Source: Mytilus californianus
Taxonomy: Eukaryota; Mollusca; Bivalvia; Mytilida; Mytilidae
NCBI RefSeq assembly: GCF_021869535.1
Contig: NW_026262701.1
Span: 4,789,501-4,853,500 of the forward strand
Direction of reading: 5' to 3'
Length of the DNA stretch: 64,000 bases
A program made the position numbers and the translations under genes. Numbering within the stretch: position 1 is the stretch's first letter; each line of letters begins with the position of its first letter. This document shows positions 12,201 to 24,800 of the stretch, one piece after another. Below the pieces are notes generated by a model. That model saw only the letters and a list, made by a program, of their open reading frames with translations, ran no database searches and had not been told where the DNA came from.

Positions 12201-15200
12201 TATGGCTTTAATCAATTCGTTTTTTTAATACTACCCGAGTCTAAAATTAAAACAACTGATTATCTTTTTTTGCATTAATGCATTAAACTTTTTCAGCTTG
12301 ATTTCCAAATGTAGATAAATTCTATGTTTGAATATTACTGTGGACAGATACGTTCTGAGACTAAATGTATGTAATCAACGAATATTTTTAATAAATATAA
12401 TCAAATTTGTGAAACTACGAAATGCAAGAGATTAATGTAATTTGAGTAACATCAAATAGATGAAATAGAAGAGTAGTCAACAAAAACAAATTACAAATAA
12501 TTAATTAACAATTATTTAAGTAAAATTTTCAATCAATGATATAAATAATAAAATAATCAATAAGTAAAAATTAACACATACTATGACCTAATTAAGAAAC
12601 TATTTGTACAGAAATTTCTGGAAACTAAAAATTTTGGTTTTGAGTATTAAAAAACGTGGTGCAGTGGAATAAACAAGCATTTGAAAATATTTACTTATGC
12701 AGCGAATTGTAAAACTAAGTTCAATTTATTGCACAGGTAGAATGAAAACAAATATATGCTTTAATTAAATTATAAAATGTCGATTTAAATAACTTCCAAA
12801 AACATCTTACTTAACTAAAATTACAAGTATTAGTCTGTAAAAAAGGGTTTTTTTTTAATACTAGTACAGTAATATTATAAACTAAATAAAGACAATTATG
12901 AATGCGGTAAAATACATAAATCAAATCATGATAAAGTGTACTACTTTACAATGCAAAACATTTTGATGAAACAGAAAATAAATTGAATTTATTCAAAATA
13001 AATGTAACAACGTAATGTTGCATGTCAAGGATAGCTGAAACTAAAAAAAAGTTAACTTATTTTAGCCTTGATCATAATTTTATTATTAATAGGTTAACAA
13101 AAAGATAAAATATGGACACTTTAGTGAAGAAATGTCTCTTCTAAAGTCACTATAATATCATAAAGATTTGCAAATATGCATATTGGACCTTGATGGTAAT
13201 TTTATACATAGGCTTTTGTAAAAATAGATAGTTTTTGCCTTTTGACGTCAGATCTTTACTATTGATATTTAATAAACATGCTACACATTATGCAAGTTAT
13301 CATTATATAATCAAAACAAAAGTCTGATTTTATGTACCACTTATTGTAGAATTCTTGATACATGACTTTCGTTATCTTATCTGTTATCTATATACATTAG
13401 AATTTTAATCCTAAGCCATTTACACGATTTTGTACAAGAGGAAAGACAACTGTAATTTTTCTTTCGTATATTCTTAGTCTTTTGTTGATGTAAAGCTACA
13501 TGTATATGTAAATTGTAATGTTGATTGTCTGTGTTACTCCATTATGCACATTAATCGTGAAAAAAAGTATGTTTATCAAACAGTCTTATCTTTATCCTGT
13601 GTATTTTCTAAACATCAGTTTATTAAATTTATTATTTCTTCAAATTCTGATGAAATTGATTACATGCATGTTTAAGATTCACAGGGGGAGGAATAAAACA
13701 TATACGTTTTCCCCAAAGTTCATTGTCCTAGAAGAATTTCTTGTATATATTTTGTATTTTTTATGTACACGCCGCATAATTTTCATTAAAACTGCTTTGA
13801 AAATTTCAACTTTTCAACTTAAAACATACATGATACATGTCCTTGTGCGCAATAGCGGCTCTTCCTTATAGAATGTTTTAGAAAATGTCTTTGATAAAAG
13901 TACAAATAAAGTAAGTCCATGTTCAAGATCATGTTTTTACTGGCTCAATATGAGTTTCACAACCATAATGTTGGCATAAACCAAAACACATCATAAATGT
14001 TATACTATTTTTCAAAAGGGTATAAGAAAGCAAATTCAAATCTCAAATCTAAAAAATGTGTTGATATGATTTTAAAGATAAAGAAAATATAAATAATGAA
14101 GTAGTAGTACTAGAAGTTATAAAATTCAAAAGACTTTGGAAGTTACGAGAGCAATGAAAAGGTTTTTTACCTAGATTAAAAAATAATGAAAACGTTTAGT
14201 TTAACTATATCATTTGATATAGGACTACATTAAACTAATACAAGCTGCAGTAAATTTTGTTGCCGTTTCGCATCCGAATGAAAAAAAAATAATCAATCGA
14301 AATCCCTCTTCTTTTAAACATTATGAGAACAAAGTCTTCATCAGAAATATTGTCGAACGGTATAATAATTCAACAAGCGGGTAGTCGTAGACAAATGACC
14401 TCTGCCTTGAAGATGTTCGGAGATTTAATTACACATGCACAGTTATGGATGATGTGATAACGTAAGCTTACATCATATGAATATTTCAATGAATAAACAC
14501 TTTCTCACCTCCCCATTTAAGTGGTATCACTTCTCGGCAGTCTTCGGATGTGCTGACAAGATTAAATTAAGCGTCGGTGACATCAACAAGTGAACTATTA
14601 AAGTTGTTTTTATTTGCAGTTAAGTGGCTTTTTCGAATTCATATTGCTGCTTGGAGTTTTTATTTATCATAAAGTTTTACTATCTACAAAATTTATCAGT
14701 ATTAAAATTAATGATTTGGCAGATTGTATTAATTTATTCATAAATAATGTGAAAACATACTGTGAAAACTTTCTAAGTATTTCATTACTTCTTTTTGGAC
14801 ATCTTTAATTTCATGTTTTGTATACTAGTAGTCTGTTTATTTAAAAATTCTAAATGCAGGTTTAACCATTATCCATGGTCAAACTTTCCTCAACAGGCAT
14901 TTTTATAGAATTTGTGTATTAGTAAAGGAACTATCAATAAAGGTGCAGATACATGTATAAAAGTAAAACATTTAACAATGGATTGCTGTACTCCTGGTTG
15001 AACAATTACTTTCTTTAATATGATAAATTTATACCCAAATGAATATTTTTTTAAACTCAGTTTGGACATCTTTATCAGTTTATTTGAGGATTTTGAAACA
15101 TTGGTAGATCAACACTGTAAACTGGGTAAACAACGTTTTACTAGAAAAATGAAGGATATATCACCGTTCATGTGCAGTTATTGGTGGTGTTCTTTGTTGC

Positions 15201-15576
15201 TCAATCTTAAGTTTTCTGTGTAGTCTTTTGAAGACCAATGCTTGTTTGCCTTTTCTTTTTGTAAGTTTTTGATTGATATTTGGTTTAAAATATCTCCCCC
15301 TCTTTTTTTGTACTTTCATTTTGCATTAGTTTTGTGACTTCTAAAGGATTCTTTAATGTGCAAAACACCTTTCCTACCTTAACTAATATACAGCTAAAAG
15401 TCAAATATTCAATGAAATGCTGCCTTTATGTAAAATAATCTCGGTAGCATAAATGCTTCCAGTAACTTTTGACTAAAACTCTCGACTTCCATAGGAAACT
15501 TTAAATATATCTCTTGAAAAGTGATAAGTTATAACAACAGCTGAATATACAATTGACTTAAGGTGAAGAATTATTC
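9260..15576. other. Gene-free AT-rich region downstream of the SLC6 gene
   Basis: 6.3 kb without recognisable exons or repeat families. A short CT microsatellite lies at 10471-10490. The 3' UTR of the transporter should occupy its right end; AATAAA (minus) at 15079-15084 is one candidate. Confidence 0.5.
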
Positions 15577-15891
15577 TTAAAGTTTTACATTATCTTCTTC
15601 TTCTTCTATAGCACAACTTGTGTCTTTATTTTCTAGAAAAGGCGCAGTAACTAGTTCCTCTGAATTATGACCTGAATCACTGTCCTCTTCGTCATCCCCT
15701 GTCCTAGAAAATGCTACAGTTGAACTTGTCACACCATGCATATCAGCTTGTACTTTCTTGGAATAACTCATTTTCAATATTCCAAATTTACGCAACAATG
15801 CATTGCCAGGAATACAAAGGACAGAACTTAATACAAGAATAGACGCTATCATGCCAGCAAACCAGGGATATGGACTATCTTTGGTTGAAGC
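15577..15891 (-). CDS. SLC6 transporter exon 9 (TM12, C-terminal tail, stop)
   Basis: Residues 576-679 and the stop at 15577-15579. [22 protein letters not shown] is TM12 with the family's IPG turn. About 70 cytosolic residues follow, strongly acidic at the end ([15 protein letters not shown]), longer than in vertebrate relatives. A terminal hydrophobic residue could suit a PDZ partner, but this is speculation. Acceptor attttag. Confidence 0.92.
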   Translation of the reverse strand, partial: ASTKDSPYPWFAGMIASILVLSSVLCIPGNALLRKFGILKMSYSKKVQADMHGVTSSTVAFSRTGDDEEDSDSGHNSEELVTAPFLENKDTSCAIEEEEDNVKL

Positions 15892-18800
15892 CTAAAATGT
15901 AAAACGAGATGAAAGCTGTGTAAATCTGACAGATATTTGTAGGAACTATCCTTAGAGGTCACAGAATAGATGGAAACCGTCTCAAAAGTTTACATTGGGA
16001 CTAATAAGACATTTCATAAGTATAAGACCTTTTCATTTATGAAAAAAACTACACAACAAAGTCTTCTTGTTCCATACAGGCGATAAGGTCTTGAAGATAT
16101 CAATACAAGCATTATGGTGAATGCTACAGACATTTGTGTGTTAATGGGAACCGGCAGGCTATTTTGTGTTGTTGAGAAGCTACAGATACTTGTGTGTAAC
16201 TAAGAAGCTATAGGCATTTGTGTTACAGTAAAGCTAGAGACATGTGTGTGCTACTGTGAAGCTAAAGAGACGTGTGTGTTACTGTGAAGCTACAGACAGT
16301 TGTGTGTAACTGGGAATTCAGACACTTTCGTGTTGTTAAGAAGCAATAGACACTTGTGTTTTACTATGAAACTAGTGACACTTGTGTTTGAAAAAAGACC
16401 GTCGCACGCATCAAATCGCCAGTGGTGACTTTTGTAGTGATCATGAAATAATTTCGTTTGTATTGTATTCAATATATTGTCAAAATATCCGATCGTTACC
16501 TTAAATTATGTAGACGTTAAGAATGGTAAAACACAGTTTTGTTACAGTAAAAGTGATGTCAGTGAACCTTTAAAAACATGCATGTATTATATTCATCATG
16601 CAGGTTGAAAAACATGATATAGTTATCAATGCAGTCCATATTTGTCCTTTTGATCTAGTAATATTTACAATTTCAGTGACAGGTTGTCAGTTGAAGCCCT
16701 ATTTATGTTCAACTCTGAGTAGAGTCTTTAATAAATTGTGTTTGTATATAATGTCATTTTACGATAAATATACATAGTATATGGTATTGATGTACCTTTT
16801 GTTCATTTGATAAGGGACTTCCCGTTTCGAATTTTCCTTGGAGTTCGGTATTTTAGCAATTTTACTTTTTTCCAAACTATTGCAAACAGACTTACCTCTG
16901 ACTTGTCATAAACAGTGTATGTAATTGGATTTACAATTTTACTGATAAATGTAGCCAACAACAATCCAGCTATCATAAAAGGAGCCACAAATTTCCACGT
17001 TATCTTCCAATATCGACTGATGGGAGATCCAATCATCTGTCTAACATCATCTGCAAACCTGCATTTTAAACAAAAGCTTGTATAATTTTATGTTTAATTG
17101 AAAATAAAAATTGATTATTAGTCAGTTTAAACTGACAGCTTCTTTAAATTTAATGAAAGAACGGTCCATTCAGAATGTTCAGTTTTTCACTTCAAAATGC
17201 AAAGCAAAGCAAAATTATTTTATAACCTGATGTGATCGCTATCACCAAAGCATACGAGAGATGAAATTAAGTTTGTTTTTAAATTTTCAATTCATTTTAT
17301 CTAGTTATTAATAATAATAATGTGTTATAATTTGACGATAAAAAACAATGCAATCTATTTTATTTCAAATAGGTTGATTTGATTGTAATTATCTGTTGGT
17401 GGACTGTTAGTCCCCGAGGGTGTCACTAGCTCAGTAGCCAGTACTTCGGAACTGGCATGGAAATACAGATATTTTCTTATTAAAATTTGCTGTTACAAAA
17501 TTTTAACAATTGTTTTAAATTAAGAAATACATCTCCCTCATGAAAAGCTCTGATTCCTTGCCCAGCTTTGACTGTATTCCTTTTGTCATTTTCGGTTTAT
17601 AAGCTATCTATTTTTAAATAAGTTTTGCATTTGTAAATATGTTGGCCTCAAGCATCACTGAAGAGACAATATAATAAATATAAGACAACAAATAAACTAA
17701 CCTGTCTACTCCATAAACCCATCCTATAGAAATACTTTCAAATAAGGCAACTGTAATTAATGGAAATGAACCTGCATAGGAATCAAACAAGGCAACCCAG
17801 TAGGAACCGCTTCCAAGTACAAAAATAACTCCAATGCAACAACTCACTAAACATAATATTCCTACAAAAAAGTATAACATGCATTTAAATATATTTTCTA
17901 GTCATAAGCGATTCCAAAAATTACTGCACTATTGGACAACACGTTTTTCAGCTTTTGAATTAGAAAGGAAAGTATACGAGAACTTTAGACCTAGCTATAA
18001 TTACATTTGACTTTCCCTGACTTCTTGCTTGTCTATCACAAATAAAATAGTGTGGATTAGCATGACAGGTGATACATACATAGCAGAAGACGCATACATT
18101 GTCGAATAACATGGTCTCTCTCCCTCAGGTTTTGTTTGTTACTTTGATTTGTCTTCTTAATCGATTTATGAGATTTGAACATCGGTAAATCAGTATTGCC
18201 TTAACTCATATAAAACCAGGCGTGAACATCGGTAAATCAGTATTGCCTTAACTCATATAAAACCAGGCGTGAACATCGGTAAATCAGTATTGCTTTAACT
18301 CATATAAAACCAGGCGTGAACATCGGTAAATCAGTATTGCCTTAACTCATATAAAACCAGGCGTGAACATCGGTAAATCAGTATTGCCTTAACTCATATA
18401 AAACCAGGCGTGAACATCGGTAAATCAGTATTGCCTTAACTCATATAAAACCAGGCGTGAACATCGGTAAATCAGTATTTCCTTAACTCATATAAAACCA
18501 GACGTGAACATCGGTAAATCAGTATTGCCTTAATTCATATAAAACCAGACGTGAACATCGGTAAATCAGTATTACCTGAACTCAGATAAAACCAGGCGTG
18601 AACATCGGTAAATCAGTATTGCCTTAACTCATATAAAACCAGGCGTGAACATCGGTAAATCAGTATTGCCTTAACTCATGTAAAAACAGGCGTGAACATC
18701 GGTAAATCAGTAGTGCCTTAACTCATATAAAACCAGGCGTGAACATCGGTATATCAGTATTGCCTTAATTCATATAAAACCAGGCGTGTTATGTAATTCT

Positions 18801-21800
18801 ACGAAATAGAAAAGAAGGGATTTCATTTTCTTTATTTTCGAATTCATCCAACAGCCATTACTTAAATACTGTAACAATGACAGGTGAAATTTACTGCAAA
18901 TTTGTCTGGATTGATTTTCTTATCTATTTGAGAAAACATACCTGAGACCAACCATTTCTTTTGAAGTATCGGTACACCTTGTATGTCATAGATAGATGTT
19001 GTGACACCTTCCAACGTCCCAAACTCACTGCCGATACCCAGTGACAGGAGCATCAAAAAGAAAATAATCGACCAGAATGGAGCTGATGGACCAAATTCGA
19101 CAATGGCCTGAGTGAACACAACAAATGCAAGACCCGTTCCTTCTGCTGCCTACGAAGTAAAAAAAAGTGTAATGTAAGATTGTTTTCATTAGTTCTATAA
19201 TTGATGTAGACTTTGGAAGAAACCATGGACTGCTGTACCCCAATTTTTGACATTTTTACTTATTATGTGTTTATTTTGCTCAAACATTGGTGTCAATATA
19301 ATGGACTTCTATATGACTGTCATACAAGTGAGAGGTTTAGCTAGCTATAAAACTAGGTTTAATCCACCATTTTCTACATAAGGAAATGCCTGTACCAAGT
19401 CAGAAATATGATAGTTGTTTTCCATTCGTTTGTTGTGTTTGAGCTTTGGATTTTTCCTTGGAGTACGATATTTTTATTATTTTACTTTTTTCATTGTTTT
19501 ACAACAGTCCATACCCAGCCTAAAAGTGAAATAAGGAACAGCCAAACAACAGTCCATACCCTGTCTAAAAGTGATATAAAAAACAGCCAAACAACAGTTC
19601 ATACCCAGAGGCGGATTTAGGAGGGGCTGCCCCCCCCCCCCCCCCCCCCCCTTGTGGGAAAAATTTGGTTGATTATTTAGGGAATCACGGAAGCATGACT
19701 GGAACGGACCCCCTCTTAGGTAGTCAATGGGGCCCCACTTATGAAAATTTCTGGATCCGCCACTGATACCCTGACTGAAAGTGAAATAAGGAACAGCCGA
19801 ACAACAGTCCATACCCTGGCTAAACGTGAAATAAGGAACAGCCAAACAATAGTTCATAAAACACTATACATTAAACACGAACTCAATCAATAACACGAGC
19901 GGTGAACTGAGGTTATTCAGAACACCTGGCTTGTAATGTAATGGCAAGTTAAAGTCAAGCCATCAATCGCATTCGGTGATGTCCTAAACGAGGAATAGAG
20001 GACGGGATATCGTTAAGACATTTGGAACATATCAGTGGTAATCTGTGACATAGATATTGTATAACGCTAAATCAAATCATGATGGAGTCATAAAACTTAA
20101 GAAAAGATGATGCCAATTTTAACGTCAAGAACCCTTATAAAAACAAGGAGATGTGATATGATTGCCAATGAACTATCCACCAGAGTCTAAATGAAGTGGA
20201 TATAAGTAATAAAAGGCCACTGAACGGCCTTCAACGTAGAGTAAAACACATACCGTATATAGTCGTCTATAAAAGGTCAGACATAAAAAAAAATGTGAAA
20301 CAATTCAAACGGGAAAACTAGCGGCCTAATTTAAAACAAAAAAATTTACGAAAATAAGAAAATGACAGACATTTTTACGGTAACCATCACGAATCGGTTG
20401 ACCGATATAATATGTCTGTACAGTCTTACGAGCGACATGTTTCCGCAGTCTTAGATCTTTAGATACCAGACTAGTCGTCTAATCTGTAATTTTACCGATT
20501 GTGTCTTATTCCTGAATGCGATATTTTGACTGAGTGTTGATTCGCATTGAGGGTGATACATGCATGAGAGCTATGCATACCCTGTCGACCCACCTGGTGT
20601 CGTCCCTTTTGGAGTTCATGCGATTCCCTCAGTTTTTGTTTGTTACCATGATTTTTCTTCTGAATCGATTTATCAGAATTGAACTTCGGTAAACTACTGT
20701 TCTCTAAACTTGGATAATGATAGGATATGTGTATAAAGCATACGTTTATGTAGTATAGGGGTGTTTCAAGTAACCGGTTCCGTTTAGCCGAAATGCCACA
20801 AATTATACGGACCAGGGTTTGATCCGAAATAACCAGCAAGTGTACGGAAGTGAGAATCATAAATTAATGGGCATAAATGACAACAAAATATTGGAATTGC
20901 ACGTGTCTGTAGTGACATATTGGATTTGAATGAATGTAATCTGTGTATAACTCGTAATTCATTAAGTAAGGGATTTCATTACCACAAACAACTTAAATCC
21001 TTTATAAATGCATTCATAGATGTTAAGACAAAGAGATATTGCTATTAAAGTTATTATCATCCTGTTGAACCTTATACTTTTGCATTGCATAAGTTCATGC
21101 TTTTTATACTGCTTTTGTTGTCTTTACACTTAGTCCGTTGGAAGTATACTGATTGCTACGGTAGTCTGGGAAAACATGATCTATTTATTTATTGAATTTG
21201 GGCTTTGAACAAGCTTTTAATAACTACGAGGACTCTTTGGTCGGTACATTGAGTCTCCTGTTCCAGAAAAGATCTTCGGACGCACGAAATTTACTAAGTG
21301 TTATGTTCATTCACCATCTTGAAATATTGTTCAGCATGTTAGATAACGTGCTTGTCAACGCAGTGTTTTGACAAAATAACGCTTTCTTTTACTTTTTTAG
21401 ATTAGAGGGCTTTTTATCTAGTCATTCATATAAAAAAATATTAAACCGGGGACCGAGTATCGGGGACCGATTACATTTGCATTATTCTTTACTTTTATAG
21501 CAATAGCAATTTGTAATTCCAATTCGGTGAGTAATATTATCCAGTGTCAGTCGTATTCTGGTCAATTCGTCATCTTTTCATTCCATTTCATGACTGAACC
21601 GCGGAGGTAAGTTTCTAACTCATTTGTCAATCTTGTCTTTTAATAACTACTTAGTATACTTGATAAGTGTGTAACTTCTAGATTGCATTTATTTCAGAAA
21701 ACAACAATGTTAAAGGTTTGTTTTCGTATCTTTAATAAATGAAAACAACTGTTTATAAAATGAATGCATCCGAAGTGCTTTTCTGAATTTACCTTCATCA

Positions 21801-24800
21801 TGAACGCTCAATGCCGAATCTTCAAGCCAAGGATGTAAAAAAACGAAACAGTTGAAGAGCTGTATGACTAAAAAGAACCTTAACATAGTAGCCAAATCAA
21901 TATAAGGTCAACTTTGCCTGAGTGAGTTGAAACCTTAGGTTCTTAATAATTTCTAAATCCATAAACGAACAATTCTAGAAATATTTTTGATATAAATCAT
22001 GTCTGCACCGAAATTCTGACTACTGAGCTAATGATACCCTCTGAGCTAAAAGTCCACCTGCGGTATCGACCCATTGTTGTAATCAAAGTGCTTGTAAGCA
22101 CTGAAGGGTAAAGATTGCTTTAATTTATCAGTGGGAAGTAAAATTAAACATTGCATTGTAAAAACATTCATTGGTTGTAGTTGATTCAACTACAATTATG
22201 GACAAAGGAAGGTAACTTCAAATTTACTTTAACAATGACATCATTGATATTTTTAGAACAGAAATTAGATTCCTGCACCTTGCAGAAGTTATGTAATTTT
22301 CTTGACAAGTATAACATTATTTTGTAACTTGAATATCTGAGCATAGATTTCATTGAAAAATTACTGGAAATGTTCATGGATAGGATGTTTAGAAAGTTAT
22401 GATCAATGCACTATATTTTGTGGATCTCAAAAGTAGTAATAAACCTTGGGAGATTTAGATATCAAGTCAGTACCATAGGGTTTTGATTGCATCTCATGCA
22501 ATCTTTACCCAAAACATGAAAACAACACTTTATCATTTTCATTCGTCATAAGCACTTTTCTGGATTTACCTGCATAAATAAAAAAGGTGAGCAAAAAGAA
22601 TTTTATTTTAAAAATATTTCATTTTGAATTAAAAGGTTTTAACAAGACTGCAAGTAACAGAAACTAAGCACTTTAAAATGAGTTAAGCATATATAAATAA
22701 AGTTCAACGTGATAAAGGGTTTTAACCAAAATTGATCAGTGTATGTACCTTATTGAGATCACACTGTATGTACCCGTTTGAGATCACACTGAATGTACCT
22801 TGTTGAGATCAATCTGTATGTATCTTATTGAGGTCAAACTGTATGTACTTATTGGGATCAATCTGTATGTACCTTATTGAGATCACACTGTATGTGCCTT
22901 CTTGAGATCCCTGTTTGTACCTTATTGAGATCACACTGTATGTACCTTATTGAGATCAAACTGTATGTACCTTATTGATATCATCTTTTGATCAGTGAGA
23001 TCAAACTGTATGTACCTTATTGAGATCAAACGATATGTACCTAATTGAGATCACACTGAATGAACCTTATTAAGATCAAACTGTATGTACCTTATTGATA
23101 TCATCTATTGATCAGTGAGATCAAACTGTATGTACCTTATTGAGATCTAACGATATGTACCTAATTGAGATCACACTGTATGTACCTTATTGGGATCAAA
23201 CTGTATGTAACTTATTTGAATCATCTTTTGATCAGTGAGATTAAACTGTATGTACCTTATTGAGATCAAACTGTATGTACCTTATTGAGATCATCTTTTG
23301 ATCAGTGAGATCAAACTGTATGTACCTTATTGGATCAAACGATATGTACCTTATTGAGATCACACTGTATGTACCTTATTGAGATCAAACTGCATGTATC
23401 TTAATGAGATCATCTTTTCATCAGTGAGATCAAACTGTATGTACCTTATTGAGATCTCACTGTATGTACCTTATTGAGATCACACTGTATGTACCTTAAT
23501 GAAGTCACACTTTTTGTACCTTATTGATATTAAACTGTATGTACATTATTGAAATCAAACTATATGTACCTTATTGAGATCACACTGTTTTTATCTTATT
23601 GAGATCAAACTGTATGTACCTTATTGAGATCACACTGTATGTACCTTCTTGAGATCACACTGTGTGTACTTTATTGAGATCAAACTGTATGTACCTTATT
23701 GAGATACCTTATTGAGATCAAACTGTATGTACCTTATTGAGATCACACTGCATGTACCTTATTGAGATCATCTTTTAAATCACAGTACCAGAATTGTTTT
23801 CCCATCAATGTTTCATTAAATAATAAATTCTTTATGGAGGAATTTGTCTGGTATTCTTGTAGATATACTTCTCTAGTAAGTTCGCTGGAGTTCAGAGTGG
23901 GGTACATTTGAAGTAACTGGTTTATATTTCTGTAATAAAGAAAATTGATTTCTTAAATTGGTTTTGGTTATTAAAGAGAATTAAGGGGAAATCTATAATC
24001 AAGAGAGAAAACAACTATTGGATGGTAATACCTCCAACAAACTTAGTAATTTGATGCAGCTAGTGCGCATTTCTCAAATCTGCATTTGTTATCAGTGGTG
24101 TTTTATAGACTGTTGTTTGTTTTATAGACTGTTGTTTGTCATCAATGGTGTTTTATAGACTGTTGTTTGTTATCAGTGGTGTTTAATATACTGTTGTTTT
24201 TTATCGGTGGTGTTTTATAGACTGTTGTTTGTCATCAGTGGTGTTTTATAGACTGTTGTTTGTTATCAGTGTTTTATAGACTGTTGTTTGTCATCAGTGG
24301 TGTTTTATAGACTGTTGTTTGTCATCAGTGGTGTTTTATAGACTGTTGTTTGTCATCAATGGTGTTTTATAGACTGTTATTTGTTTTATAGACTGTTGTT
24401 TGTTATCAGTGGTGTTTTGTAGACTGTTATTTGTCATCAGTGGGTTTTGTAGACTGTTGTTTGTTATCAGTGGTGTTTTATAGACTGTTGTTTGTCATCA
24501 ATGGTGTTTTATAGACTGTTGTTTGTCATCAGTGGTGTTTTATAGACAGTTGTTTGTCATCAGTGGTGTTTTATAGACTGTTGTTTGTCATCAGTGGTGT
24601 TGTATAGACAGTTGTTTGCCATCAGTTGTGTTTTATAGACTGTTGTTTGTCATCAGTGGTGTTTTATAGACTGTTGTTTGTTGTCAGTGCTGTTTTGTAG
24701 ACTGTTGTTTGTCATCAGTGGTGTTTTATAGACTGTTGTTTGTCATCAATGGTGTTTTATAGACTGTTGTTTGTCATCGGTGGTGTTTTGTAGACTGTTG

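Noticed and set aside
13518-13871. 117-codon plus-strand open frame
   Set aside because: Same compositional artefact; no similarity recognised.
18177-18788. Regular direct repeats considered as a CRISPR array
   Set aside because: Units are contiguous with no unique spacers, and the context is an animal gene intron; the same applies to the other arrays.
21710-21895. Peptide [15 protein letters not shown] considered as an extra SLC6 exon
   Set aside because: Exons 5 and 6 join directly in phase 0 (DDLNK|AAEGTG) as in relatives, and the segment belongs to a dispersed repeat with another piece at 22545-22580.
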